A DNA stretch of 9,441 nucleotides, taken from the NCBI GenBank assembly GCA_902493665.1, contig CABUQL010000028.1, positions 1 through 9,441 on the forward strand. The letters run 5' to 3'. Of this stretch, positions 1-7,060 are shown in pieces. Made by a program: the position numbers and the translations under genes. Source of the DNA: an uncultured Eubacteriales bacterium. GTDB taxonomy: Bacteria; Bacillota; Clostridia; UMGS1810. The notes under the pieces are model-generated. The model was not told the origin of the DNA. It worked only from the letters and a program-made list of their open reading frames with translations, and did no database searches. Numbering within the stretch: position 1 is the stretch's first letter; the number at the start of each line of letters is the position of its first letter.

Positions 1-674
1 CAGTTGTCGGGATAAACTTTTGCATATGCCTTAAATGCATCGTATTCACTGTCGAAAAGCTGAACCCAGCTATGCGCCATTGTGCCGAGAGCGGGTATGC
101 CGTAAAGCTCGTCGGAAAGTGTGCATGCAGTTCCCGAGCATCCTGCAATATACGCAGCTCTTGCACCGTCAACCGCACCTGCCGAGCCCTGGGCGCGTCT
201 TGAACCGAATTCCATAACAGGTCTGCCTTTTGCAGCTCTTACAATTCTGTTTGTTTTTGTTGCAATAAGACTCTGATGGTTAATCGTAAGAAGAATCATC
301 GTTTCAACAAACTGCGCCTGAATAACGGGACCTTTAACTTTAACAATGGGCTCCGACGGGAAAATAGGCGTTCCTTCTTTTACAGTCCATACGTCGCACG
401 AAAATTTGAAGTTTTTCAAATAGTCCAAAAATTCATCGCAAAACATATTTTTGGATTTTAAATATTCTATATCCTCGTCGTTAAATTTAAGATTTTTGAT
501 GTAATCAACAAGCTGCTCAACACCTGCCATAATTGCAAATCCGCCGTTGTCTGGGATTTTTCTGAAAAACATATCAAAGCAAGCGATTTTGTCCTTTAAT
601 CCATGCTCAAAATAGCCGTTTGCCATTGTGATTTCGTAAAAGTCGGTAAGCATGGTAAGATTTAAGTTGTTCAT
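1..674 (-). CDS. pncB: Nicotinate phosphoribosyltransferase, N-terminal part (runs off the left edge)
   Basis: This enzyme joins nicotinate to PRPP, with ATP hydrolysis, to give nicotinate mononucleotide, the entry step of NAD salvage (Preiss-Handler pathway) in the cytoplasm. I translated the minus strand by hand: 224 codons are present, opening with MNNLNLTMLTDFYEITMANG. The TDFYEITMANGYF block (10-22), a FFRKIP-NGGF segment (36-46), the EFGSRRAQG block (155-163) and GTMAHSW (197-203) are typical of clostridial members. By family knowledge His201 is the phosphorylated histidine. Full-length relatives are about 480-490 residues, so roughly half the gene is missing only because the window ends; no stop or frameshift is seen. 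The ATG at 674 is supported by AAGGAG about 11 bases upstream. The 63-base gap to the upstream small gene shows no terminator, so the two are probably cotranscribed from the promoter at 1047-1075. Confidence 0.92.
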   Translation of the reverse strand, partial: MNNLNLTMLTDFYEITMANGYFEHGLKDKIACFDMFFRKIPDNGGFAIMAGVEQLVDYIKNLKFNDEDIEYLKSKNMFCDEFLDYLKNFKFSCDVWTVKEGTPIFPSEPIVKVKGPVIQAQFVETMILLTINHQSLIATKTNRIVRAAKGRPVMEFGSRRAQGSAGAVDGARAAYIAGCSGTACTLSDELYGIPALGTMAHSWVQLFDSEYDAFKAYAKVYPDN

Positions 675-737
675 TGTATATTCTGCTCCTTAGGCATAGC
701 GCCGGTCATTTGAAAATAAAAGTTTTTGTTATAAAAT

Positions 738-1016
738 TTAAGCGTTTTCCATTGCGTCATCAAGCCAGAATCCGCCGATATCAAGCGCTTCGTACATATC
801 TTCGCGTTCTGCTTTTTTAATTGTTTTGTCATCGGCAGATGAAATAAGCTCAATGTAAATGTAGTCTGCAATTTCAACATCGGATACTTTTTTTGTTTTA
901 AGTATGGAAAGTCTTAAATAGTATTTGTCGTTTATGTCACCGTAAATTACGACATTTCCGCGTTTTGTAAGCGGTTTGCCTTTATATAAAAGCGTTCCTT
1001 CTGTTTTTTTGGGCAT
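738..1016 (-). CDS. Conserved-looking small protein of unknown function, 92 residues
   Basis: I cannot assign a function. The product starts MPKKTEGTLLYKGKPLTKRG and ends in an acidic, aromatic segment (ALDIGGFWLDDAMENA). The first half is rich in beta-type residues (VVIYGD, KYYLRLSIL) and looks like a small beta-sheet domain; the second half is probably helical. There is no signal peptide, membrane segment or cysteine, so it should be soluble and cytoplasmic. A GTG at 1022 is in frame, but the AAGGA at about 1026-1030 is only about 3 bases from it and 9 bases from the ATG at 1016, so the ATG is preferred. From memory, small uncharacterised proteins with a YKGKPL...GN-YYGD...ALDIG-WL pattern occur in many Clostridia; this was not checked. 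It is the first gene behind the promoter at 1047-1075 and precedes pncB, which hints at, but does not show, a link to NAD salvage. Confidence 0.8.
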   Translation of the reverse strand: MPKKTEGTLLYKGKPLTKRGNVVIYGDINDKYYLRLSILKTKKVSDVEIADYIYIELISSADDKTIKKAEREDMYEALDIGGFWLDDAMENA

Positions 1017-1046
1017 AATCACACGTCCTTTTTTATTATTTTAATA

Positions 1047-1075
1047 ATAATACCATATTTTTAAACATATGTAAA
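1047..1075 (-). promoter_or_regulatory. Sigma-A promoter for the small unknown gene and pncB
   Basis: On the minus strand TTTACA (1070-1075) and TATTAT (1047-1052) are separated by exactly 17 bases, and the flanks are AT-rich. The predicted start is near 1040, giving a leader of about 24 bases before the ATG at 1016. It lies in the 93-base gap after yqeG, so the small gene and pncB need not depend on yqeG transcription. I saw no convincing operator (NiaR or NrtR-like) next to it. Confidence 0.75.
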
Positions 1076-1109
1076 GTGCACGGGGCAGATTGCGCCTGAT
1101 TAGTTTATG

Positions 1110-1595
1110 CTATCTTTTGCCGAGCACTAAATTTTCCAGTTTGCGTTTAAATTTTATAAAGTTTGTTTCGTCGGGCTTTATGGGAGTTACCAGAATTGTT
1201 TTAAAACCCATTCTGTTTCCGCCGTAAATGTCCGTAAAAAGCTGGTCGCCCACAAGTGCGGTTTCGCACGGTTTTGTTTCAAAGTGCAAAAGCACTTTTT
1301 TAAGCGGTTTTTTTCTCGGTTTTAAAGCTTTATGCTGAGCATAAAAACCAAGTTCTTTGTTAAAAAGCTCAACTCTTTCTTTTTTTCCGTTTGAAATAAG
1401 CGAAATTTTTATGCCGTTTTCGGTAAGATGCGAAAAATAACCGCATAACTCTTTTGTCGGTTTTTTTACATCATTTGCAACGAGTGTGTCGTCGATATCA
1501 AAAATTACGGCTTTAATATTATTATTTACAAAAAAATCCGGTTTAATTTCAAAAATGTTATTAAATGTAAAATCGGGTATAAATCTTTTTTTCAT
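1110..1595 (-). CDS. yqeG: YqeG-family HAD-IIIA phosphatase
   Basis: This is a small cytoplasmic HAD-superfamily phosphohydrolase of 161 residues, the usual YqeG length, with no cap domain. Motif I is DIDDTLV at 33-39 (Asp33 nucleophile, Asp35 general acid), motif II is the Ser in LISNG (Ser68), motif III is the lysine-rich KPRKKP (92-97), and motif IV is GDQLFTD (116-122) with Asp117 and Asp122 for magnesium. The N-terminal FIPDFTFNNIFEI resembles the conserved leader of the family, which in other members contacts membranes. YqeG is related to yeast Gep4 and plant PGPP1, which dephosphorylate phosphatidylglycerophosphate; the same activity here is an inference. The ATG at 1595 has a GGAGA about 11 bases upstream. 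It follows yqeY, but a hairpin lies between them and no strong own promoter is visible, so expression may come from read-through. Confidence 0.9.
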   Translation of the reverse strand: MKKRFIPDFTFNNIFEIKPDFFVNNNIKAVIFDIDDTLVANDVKKPTKELCGYFSHLTENGIKISLISNGKKERVELFNKELGFYAQHKALKPRKKPLKKVLLHFETKPCETALVGDQLFTDIYGGNRMGFKTILVTPIKPDETNFIKFKRKLENLVLGKR

Positions 1596-1619
1596 AAGAT
1601 GCTTTTCTCCGTAAGATAA

Positions 1620-1647
1620 ATTTAAAAGGCGGCCGAAACGACCGCCT
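1620..1647 (-). terminator. Hairpin after yqeY, weak rho-independent terminator or attenuator
   Basis: On the minus strand AGGCGG and CCGCCT pair across 1627-1647. The stem can extend to nine pairs with one G-T wobble and a TTT loop. It is followed by TTTTAAATTTA, a broken T-run, so termination is probably partial. It begins 8 bases after the yqeY stop and lies within about 40 bases of the yqeG start, so it may act as a step-down between rpsU-yqeY and yqeG. Confidence 0.6.
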
Positions 1648-1655
1648 CACAGATT

Positions 1656-2099
1656 TTATGAAAAATATTTTTTAACAATTTCATTTACTGCTTTGCCATC
1701 AGCTCTGCCTTTTATTTTAGGCATTACGTCAGCCATAATTTTTCCCATGTCCTTCATCGACTCTGCGCCGACGCTCTTTATGGAGTTTACAACTATTTCG
1801 TCTAATTCCTCCCGGCTTAATTGAGAAGGTAAATATTCCATCAAAATACTTATTTCTCTGTTTAAATCGGCAACAAGGTCGTCGCGTCCGCTTTTTTCAT
1901 ATTCGGGCAAAACGTCCTTACGCTTTTTAAGTTCTTTTGCGATAACACCTATAATGCTGTCATCGTCAAGAGTTGTTTTATTATCTTTTTCAACCTGTAA
2001 TATAGCGGCTCTTACGCCTTGAACAGTGTTTTTTCTGATAACATCTTTTTCCTTCATAGAGAGCTTTAAATCTTCCATAAGCTTGTCTTTAAGCGACAT
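1656..2099 (-). CDS. yqeY: GatB/YqeY-domain protein
   Basis: The product is 147 residues, the full length of the YqeY family. The fold is homologous to the C-terminal tail of GatB, the amidotransferase subunit that docks onto misacylated tRNA, but free-standing YqeY has no settled function. Characteristic segments are the N-terminal MSLKDKLMEDLKLSMKEKD, RKNTVQGVRAAI, the YEKSGRDDLV block, EYLPSQLS, and the C-terminal MGKIM...KGRADGKAVNEIVKKY. The reading frame extends to a TTG at 2105, but the AGGAGG lies about 2 bases from that codon and 8 bases from the ATG at 2099, which decides the start. It is 36 bases downstream of rpsU with no terminator between them; rpsU-yqeY is a widespread pairing in Firmicutes. 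A GatB-like role in tRNA binding or translation is inference from the fold and neighbour. Confidence 0.93.
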   Translation of the reverse strand: MSLKDKLMEDLKLSMKEKDVIRKNTVQGVRAAILQVEKDNKTTLDDDSIIGVIAKELKKRKDVLPEYEKSGRDDLVADLNREISILMEYLPSQLSREELDEIVVNSIKSVGAESMKDMGKIMADVMPKIKGRADGKAVNEIVKKYFS

Positions 2100-2135
2100 A
2101 TTCAAACCCTCCTTTATATTGCAATATGCATAAGA

Positions 2136-2312
2136 TTATCTGTAGCTTCTCTTTCTTGCGGCTTCAGATTTCTTTTTGCGTTTTACACTGGGTTTTTCGT
2201 AGTGTTCTCTCTTACGGATTTCAGACAGAACGCCTGCCTTTGCGCACTGACGTTTAAATCTTCTTAATGCACTGTCCAAAGACTCGTTTTCTTTAATTCT
2301 GATTTCTGACAT
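2136..2312 (-). CDS. rpsU: 30S ribosomal protein S21
   Basis: The product is 58 residues, normal for bacterial S21, which sits on the 30S platform near the 3' end of 16S rRNA and helps mRNA engage during initiation. The sequence [20 protein letters not shown] followed by RQCAKAG and a very basic C-terminus ([15 protein letters not shown]) is diagnostic. A longer open frame continues upstream, but the ATG at 2312 matches the family start and is preceded by a purine-rich GGAGGGAGGGG. The upstream extension would also overlap the promoter at 2401-2429. It is the first gene of the rpsU-yqeY unit. The leader is about 80 bases and contains a small hairpin. Confidence 0.97.
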   Translation of the reverse strand: MSEIRIKENESLDSALRRFKRQCAKAGVLSEIRKREHYEKPSVKRKKKSEAARKRSYR

Positions 2313-2341
2313 TAAATCCCCTCCCTCCGCTACTGCACTTG

Positions 2342-2362
2342 TGCCGAAAAACAGATTCGGCA
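2342..2362 (-). other. Hairpin in the rpsU leader
   Basis: TGCCGA (2342-2347) and TCGGCA (2357-2362) form a six-pair stem with a nine-base loop in the rpsU 5' leader, about 30 bases before the start codon. On the transcript the loop is U-rich and no T-run follows the stem, so it is not a classic terminator. It could be a structured leader used for feedback or stability, but the stem is short and could be chance. Confidence 0.35.
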
Positions 2363-2400
2363 TCGTTTTGTTTGGGATTAGACAAAAATTATACACATTA

Positions 2401-2429
2401 ATTATACATATAAGAGGGTCAATTGTCAA
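2401..2429 (-). promoter_or_regulatory. Perfect-consensus sigma-A promoter for rpsU-yqeY
   Basis: On the minus strand TTGACA (2424-2429) and TATAAT (2401-2406) match the consensus exactly and are 17 bases apart. Predicted transcription starts near 2394. A second TATAAT a few bases downstream (about 2388-2393) may give start-site heterogeneity. The strength fits an abundant ribosomal protein. Confidence 0.9.
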
Positions 2430-2447
2430 GAATTTTATTAAAAACAT

Positions 2448-2476
2448 TTGCAGATATTATAAAATTGTGATATTAT
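2448..2476 (+). promoter_or_regulatory. Candidate rqcH promoter, divergent from rpsU
   Basis: TTGCAG (2448-2453) and TATTAT (2471-2476) are 17 bases apart on the plus strand. The -10 matches five of six bases, but the -35 keeps only its TTG. If used, the leader to the rqcH ATG is about 175 bases, longer than usual, so another start nearer the gene is possible. I found no better pair in the remaining leader. Confidence 0.35.
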
Positions 2477-2658
2477 TTATGCATTAAGACACCTAAAACC
2501 AAAACTCAATATGGTTTATAAAGGCAAATTTCTCATAATACTTTGTAAAAATGCTCAAAGGTCCCAAAGAATTAACTCCGCTTTTTTCTTGTTTTATAAA
2601 AAATTTGCTCTTTTTAAATTGTTTTGCACATTGTTTTTTATCGGAGAGGATTTTAAAA

Positions 2659-4410
2659 ATGGCATTTGATTCAAGCGCAGTGAGCGCACTTGTAAATGAA
2701 TTTAACGAAAAAATTATAAACGGACGCATTGACAAAATTCATCAGCCCGAACGCGGCGAAATAATTATGACGGTAAGATGTTTTAAAGAAACCTACAAAC
2801 TTCTTTTGTGCGCAAACCCGTCGTTTCCGAGAGTGCATTTTACCGATGAAACAAAAGATAACCCGGCGGTTCCGCCTATGTTTTGTATGCTTTTGCGAAA
2901 ACACATTGCAGGCGGAAAAATAACAAAAATTTCGCAGCTTGATTTTGAAAGGGTAATAAGATTTGAAATCGAAAGTTATGACGAACTTGGCGATTTGTCA
3001 ACAAAAACGCTTATATGCGAGATTATGGGCAAGCACTCAAACATAATTTTGGTAAACCGCGAAGGAAAAATAATAGACAGTATTTATCATGTTGATATAA
3101 CAATCAGCAGCGTAAGACAGGTTCTTCCCGGAATGGTATATGAAAATCCGCCGTCGCAGGGAAAAACAAATATGCTTCTTTTGTCGCGTGATGAAATAAA
3201 GGAGAAATTCAAAAAAGAGCCGAAAGAACTGTCGGCGCAGATAATGGACAACTTTACGGGAATAAGTCCCGTAATAAGCCGTGAGCTTGTTTTTTCGGCA
3301 TTCGGAAGATGCGATGTTTTGCCCGATACAAGTTCAATCGAAAAAATAACGGATTCCTGTTTTTCGTTTGCCGAAAATCTGAGAGAAAAAAAGCTTAGAC
3401 CTGTTATTTTGTTTAACAAAGAAAAATACATTGATTTTTCTGCAATTGACATAAATCAGTATGAAAATCTTGCGCAAAAAGAGTATTTTGACAGTATAAG
3501 TGCGGCGATTGAGCAGTTTTATTTAAAAAAATCGCATCAGCAGAGCATAAAGCAGAAAACGTCGGATTTGTTTAAAATCGTTTCCACAAATCTTGACAGA
3601 TGCAAACGAAAACTTGCGCTTGAAAAAGAGATACTTAAAAAAGCGGAAAAACGTGAAATATACAAAGTGAAAGGCGACCTTATTACGGCAAATATTTATA
3701 AAATCGAAAAGGGAATGATGTCTTTTGTAACGGAAAATTTTTATGCCGACGGCAAGCAGATTGAAATTGCGCTTAAAAACGATTTGACGCCTTCTCAAAA
3801 TGCACAGAAATATTATGCAAGATATAACAAAGAAAAAAAGGCGGAGGAAGAAACGTTAAAGCAAAGAAAACTTAACGAGGCAGAGATTGAATATCTCGAA
3901 ACCGTTCTGGAGGCGATTTTTTCGGTCGAAACAAAAGAAGATATTTCGCAGATAAAAGAAGAGCTTTCGGAACAGGGCTACATCAGAAAAAGACCGTCCA
4001 AAAAACGTGAAAAAGCCAAAAACACCATTAAACCCGCAAAGTTTTTAAGCAGTGATAACTTTACGATATACGCAGGCAAAAACAACAAGCAAAACGATTA
4101 CGTTACGCTTAAACTTGCCCGTTCAAACGATATTTGGTTTCATACAAAAGATATCCACGGCTCTCACGTTATTGTTAAAACAAACGGCGAGCTTGTTCCC
4201 GAAAGAACGCTTACGGAGGCTGCAATTATTGCATCATATTTCAGCAAGGGCAGAAACGGCTCAAATATAAGCGTTGATTATACGGAAATTAAAAACGTGA
4301 AAAAACCGTCGGGCGCAAAGCCGGGAATGGTTATTTACGAGAACAACAAAACCGCCGTTGTAACGCCGGACGAAAATCTTGTTGAGTCTCTCAGAGATGA
4401 AGGAAAGTAA
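2659..4410 (+). CDS. rqcH: Ribosome quality-control NFACT protein RqcH (Rqc2/NEMF family)
   Basis: RqcH binds 50S subunits carrying peptidyl-tRNA from stalled ribosomes, recruits tRNA-Ala and directs mRNA-free C-terminal alanine tailing, marking the chain for ClpP-type proteolysis (known from Bacillus subtilis). The product is 583 residues, close to the family length of about 570. NFACT-N opens with MAFDSSAVSALV and contains EIMGKHSNIIL (121-131); a helix-hairpin-helix region lies near 195-220. Coiled-coil arms span about 285-440 and contain GDLITANIY (339-347). NFACT-R (about 462-568) contains YAGKNNKQNDYVTLKLARSN (471-490), then DIWFHTKDIHGSHVI. Residues 97-98 are Glu-Arg where the Bacillus factor has the Asp-Arg needed for tailing. 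The frame is open 36 codons further upstream, but the ATG at 2659 has AGAGGA 8 bases upstream and begins at the conserved N-terminus. Older names for relatives are FbpA, PavA and YloA (fibronectin-binding); adhesion is not evident here, since there is no signal peptide. Confidence 0.95.
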   Translation: MAFDSSAVSALVNEFNEKIINGRIDKIHQPERGEIIMTVRCFKETYKLLLCANPSFPRVHFTDETKDNPAVPPMFCMLLRKHIAGGKITKISQLDFERVIRFEIESYDELGDLSTKTLICEIMGKHSNIILVNREGKIIDSIYHVDITISSVRQVLPGMVYENPPSQGKTNMLLLSRDEIKEKFKKEPKELSAQIMDNFTGISPVISRELVFSAFGRCDVLPDTSSIEKITDSCFSFAENLREKKLRPVILFNKEKYIDFSAIDINQYENLAQKEYFDSISAAIEQFYLKKSHQQSIKQKTSDLFKIVSTNLDRCKRKLALEKEILKKAEKREIYKVKGDLITANIYKIEKGMMSFVTENFYADGKQIEIALKNDLTPSQNAQKYYARYNKEKKAEEETLKQRKLNEAEIEYLETVLEAIFSVETKEDISQIKEELSEQGYIRKRPSKKREKAKNTIKPAKFLSSDNFTIYAGKNNKQNDYVTLKLARSNDIWFHTKDIHGSHVIVKTNGELVPERTLTEAAIIASYFSKGRNGSNISVDYTEIKNVKKPSGAKPGMVIYENNKTAVVTPDENLVESLRDEGK

Positions 4411-4415
4411 AAATA

Positions 4416-4455
4416 AAAAATACGGCGTGAAAATTTAATTTCACGCCGTATTTTT
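4416..4455. terminator. Bidirectional rho-independent terminator shared by rqcH and clpC
   Basis: TACGGCGTGAAA (4421-4432) pairs perfectly with TTTCACGCCGTA (4439-4450) around a six-base loop. AAAAA (4416-4420) and TTTTT (4451-4455) extend it, giving 17 pairs and a T-run in either direction. It begins 5 bases after the rqcH stop and ends 29 bases before the clpC stop, so it serves both convergent units. Confidence 0.95.
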
Positions 4456-4484
4456 ATAAGGGGGAGAGCACCGTAAAATATTAA

Positions 4485-7013
4485 TTACTTATTTTCGGGT
4501 GCGGTAACTTTTTTGCTTTCTGTTTTTGCTTCTTCTTTTTCTGTTCCTTCTTTGACACCGTTTTTTTCATTCTTGCCTGATTTTACAAAGGCTTTGTTAT
4601 CCTTCATTCCGATTTCAATGCTGCTGCCCGCTTTAATGTTTCCGGCAAGCATTTCATCGGAGAGCATATCCTCAAGATCCGACTGAATTGCACGTCTTAA
4701 CGGTCTTGCGCCGTAATCGGGGTCGAATCCTTCTTTTGCAAGATGTTTTACTACGTCACTGTCAAATTCAACATCAATATCGAGAGCTTTCATTCTTGAT
4801 TTAAGCGAATTAAGCATAAGTCTTGTAATGCTTTCGATGTTCTCTTCGGAAAGCTGATGGAATACTATGATTTCATCAAGTCTGTTGATAAGTTCGGGTC
4901 TGAATACTTTCTTAAGTTCGCCCAAAACGTCTTTCTTTATTTCCTCATATGATTTAACATTGTCCTTTTTGCTTTTGTCGTTTGAGTTAAATCCGAGCAT
5001 TGCTTTGTCTTCGCTCGTTATAAGTCTTGCGCCGATGTTTGACGTCATGATTATAATTGTGTTTTTAAAATCAACCCTTCTTCCCTGAGAGTCTGTTAAA
5101 ATACCGTCTTCAAGGATTTGAAGCATAATGTTAAACACATCGGGATGAGCTTTTTCAATTTCATCGAAAAGTACAACGGAATACGGTTTTCTTCTTACTT
5201 TTTCGGTAAGCTGACCGCCTTCTTCATATCCTACATATCCCGGAGGCGAACCGATAAGTTTTGCCACGTTGTGCTTGTCCATATATTCGCTCATATCAAT
5301 TCTGATAATTGCATTTTCGTCTCCGAACACAGCCTCGGCAAGCGCTTTGCAAAGTTCGGTTTTTCCGACGCCTGTAGGACCTAAGAAGATAAATGAACCT
5401 GTCGGACGTTTCGGGTCTTTAAGACCCGTTCTGCCTCTTCTTATTGCCTTTGCAACTGCAGATACGGCTTCATCCTGACCGATAACTCTCTTATGAAGGA
5501 TAGCCTCCATGTTTCTGAGCTTTTCGGCGTCCTCCTGTGCAAGCTTTTTAACAGGGATTGAAGTCCACTGTGAAATAACATCGCAGATTTCATCTTCGCC
5601 GACTGTTTTGTATTCGCCGACGGCTTTGTTTTTCCACTGTGTTTTCTTTTCTTCAAGTTCTTTTCTCATTTTGTCTTCTTTGTCACGGAGAGAAGCAGCT
5701 TTTTCAAAATCTTCGGCTTTTATGGCTTCTTTCTTGTGAGCCTCAACATCTTTGATTTTGTGTTCCATTTCTTTTATGTCGTCAGGTGCGGTGTAAGTCT
5801 GCATTTTAACCTTTGACGATGCTTCATCAATAAGGTCGATTGCCTTGTCGGGGAGATATCTGTCTGTGATATATCTTGCTGAAAGCTTTGCTGCGGCAAC
5901 GAGCGCCTTATCCGAAATTTTTACTTTGTGATGAGCTTCGTATTTGTCTCTGATGCCCTTTAAAATTTCAATTGTTTCTTCAACAGTCGGTTCGCCGACC
6001 ATAATCGGCTGGAAACGTCTTTCAAGTGCAGCGTCTTTTTCGATGTTTTTTCTGTATTCGTTAAGCGTTGTTGCACCGATAATCTGTATTTCACCTCTTG
6101 CAAGAAGCGGTTTTAAGATGTTTGCGGCATCCATTGCGCCTTCTGCGGCGCCTGCACCGACAAGTGTGTGAACTTCATCTATAAATAGAATGATGTTTGC
6201 ATCTTTTTTTACATCCTCAAGGGCTTTTTTAATACGTTCCTCAAATTCGCCCCTGTATTTTGTGCCGGCTATCATTGAAGATAAGTCGAGCGAAAATACA
6301 CGTTTGTTTTTAAGCATTTCCGGAACCTCGCCCGCAACGATTTTCTGGGCAAGACCTTCTGCAACTGCAGTTTTTCCGACACCCGGTTCGCCGATAAGAC
6401 AAGGATTGTTTTTTGTTCTTCTTGAAAGAATCTGAATAACTCTTTCTATCTCTTTGTCACGGCCGATAACGGGGTCGAACTTTCCTTCTTTTGCAAGCTT
6501 TGTAATATCCGTTCCGAAGCCTTCAAGGCTTTTGAGCGGTGCTCCGCCGGAGCTTGAATCGCCTGTCGGTTCTGACGGATTTGATGAGAACATATATTCT
6601 GCGGCTCTGTTAGGGTCAAATCCGAACTGTGCCAGAATTGATGCCGCAACGCCCTCACGTTCTTTTAATATTGCAAGAAGAATGTGTTCGCAGCCTATGA
6701 GCGGCGAGCCTGTTCTTCTCGATTCGGCAAAACTCAATTCGAGAATTGTTTTGCTTCTCGGGGTCATGGGGATGTTTTGCGTGAAAAATGCGTTTATTGC
6801 ATTTTGACCTCTTGTGTTTTGCGAAAGGATTTCTATAACGTTTTCATACGTTACGCCCTGCTCGTTAAGAGCTTTTGCGGCGATAGAAGTTCCTTCTTTC
6901 AATATGCCGGCCAAGATGTCTTCCGTGCCTACGTAATCATGAAACAGAGCGCATGCGGTTTCGTGTGCGCACTGAAGTGCTTTTCTTGCTTTGTCACTGA
7001 ATCTGCTTTCCAT
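4485..7013 (-). CDS. clpC: ATP-dependent Clp protease ATPase subunit ClpC
   Basis: ClpC is the hexameric AAA+ unfoldase that feeds substrates to ClpP, taking phospho-arginine-marked proteins or ones brought by adaptors. The 842 residues show the full class I layout. The double Clp-N repeat (1-140) has GTEDIL and GCEHIL, whose Glu31 and Glu109 correspond to the phospho-arginine pocket residues of the Bacillus protein. A Ser/Gly linker (144-165) follows. AAA1 has GEPGVGKT (208-215), LFIDE (276-280) and ERR (331-333). The middle domain carries a UVR-like segment (about 430-448). AAA2 has GPTGVGKT (545-552), the pore loop GYVGYEEGG (592-600) and LFDE (615-618). LGF (673-675) matches the ClpP-docking tripeptide. 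Residues 812-842 form a charged Lys/Glu tail longer than in the roughly 810-residue Bacillus protein. The ATG at 7013 has AAGGAGGT 8 bases upstream. It is the last gene of the ctsR operon. Confidence 0.98.
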   Translation of the reverse strand: MESRFSDKARKALQCAHETACALFHDYVGTEDILAGILKEGTSIAAKALNEQGVTYENVIEILSQNTRGQNAINAFFTQNIPMTPRSKTILELSFAESRRTGSPLIGCEHILLAILKEREGVAASILAQFGFDPNRAAEYMFSSNPSEPTGDSSSGGAPLKSLEGFGTDITKLAKEGKFDPVIGRDKEIERVIQILSRRTKNNPCLIGEPGVGKTAVAEGLAQKIVAGEVPEMLKNKRVFSLDLSSMIAGTKYRGEFEERIKKALEDVKKDANIILFIDEVHTLVGAGAAEGAMDAANILKPLLARGEIQIIGATTLNEYRKNIEKDAALERRFQPIMVGEPTVEETIEILKGIRDKYEAHHKVKISDKALVAAAKLSARYITDRYLPDKAIDLIDEASSKVKMQTYTAPDDIKEMEHKIKDVEAHKKEAIKAEDFEKAASLRDKEDKMRKELEEKKTQWKNKAVGEYKTVGEDEICDVISQWTSIPVKKLAQEDAEKLRNMEAILHKRVIGQDEAVSAVAKAIRRGRTGLKDPKRPTGSFIFLGPTGVGKTELCKALAEAVFGDENAIIRIDMSEYMDKHNVAKLIGSPPGYVGYEEGGQLTEKVRRKPYSVVLFDEIEKAHPDVFNIMLQILEDGILTDSQGRRVDFKNTIIIMTSNIGARLITSEDKAMLGFNSNDKSKKDNVKSYEEIKKDVLGELKKVFRPELINRLDEIIVFHQLSEENIESITRLMLNSLKSRMKALDIDVEFDSDVVKHLAKEGFDPDYGARPLRRAIQSDLEDMLSDEMLAGNIKAGSSIEIGMKDNKAFVKSGKNEKNGVKEGTEKEEAKTESKKVTAPENK

Positions 7014-7060
7014 AAAACATTACCTCCTTTGATAAATGTTTTTATAATACTTTAATGTTT

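Larger units (their letters stand above)
2313..2658. other. Divergent intergenic region between rpsU and rqcH
   Basis: This 346-base gene-free stretch holds the rpsU leader with a hairpin (2342-2362), the rpsU promoter, a weaker candidate rqcH promoter about 18 bases away on the other strand, and an AT-rich leader of roughly 175 bases before rqcH. I looked for T-box, riboswitch-like and CtsR or HrcA (CIRCE) elements in that leader and saw none. A weak five-pair AAACC/GGTTT hairpin near 2497-2519 is the only structure I noticed in the rqcH leader. Confidence 0.6.

Noticed and set aside
2313..2447. N-terminal extension of rpsU in the same open frame.
   Set aside because: It would run through the rpsU -10 box and -35 region, and S21 proteins begin at the MSEIRIKE segment with the strong purine-rich site at about 2316-2331.
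2551..2658. A 36-codon in-frame N-terminal extension of rqcH with hydrophobic residues, possibly a membrane or signal segment.
   Set aside because: The ATG at 2551 has no ribosome binding site, the segment lacks a proper basic-hydrophobic-cleavage layout, and the ATG at 2659 has AGAGGA and begins exactly at the conserved NFACT N-terminus.
2493..2735. Minus-strand open frame overlapping the rqcH start.
   Set aside because: It lies opposite rqcH coding sequence and its leader, lacks a ribosome binding site and has low-complexity, non-protein-like content. The other frames opposite or inside clpC, rqcH, mcsB and ctsR were dismissed as shadows of the same kind.
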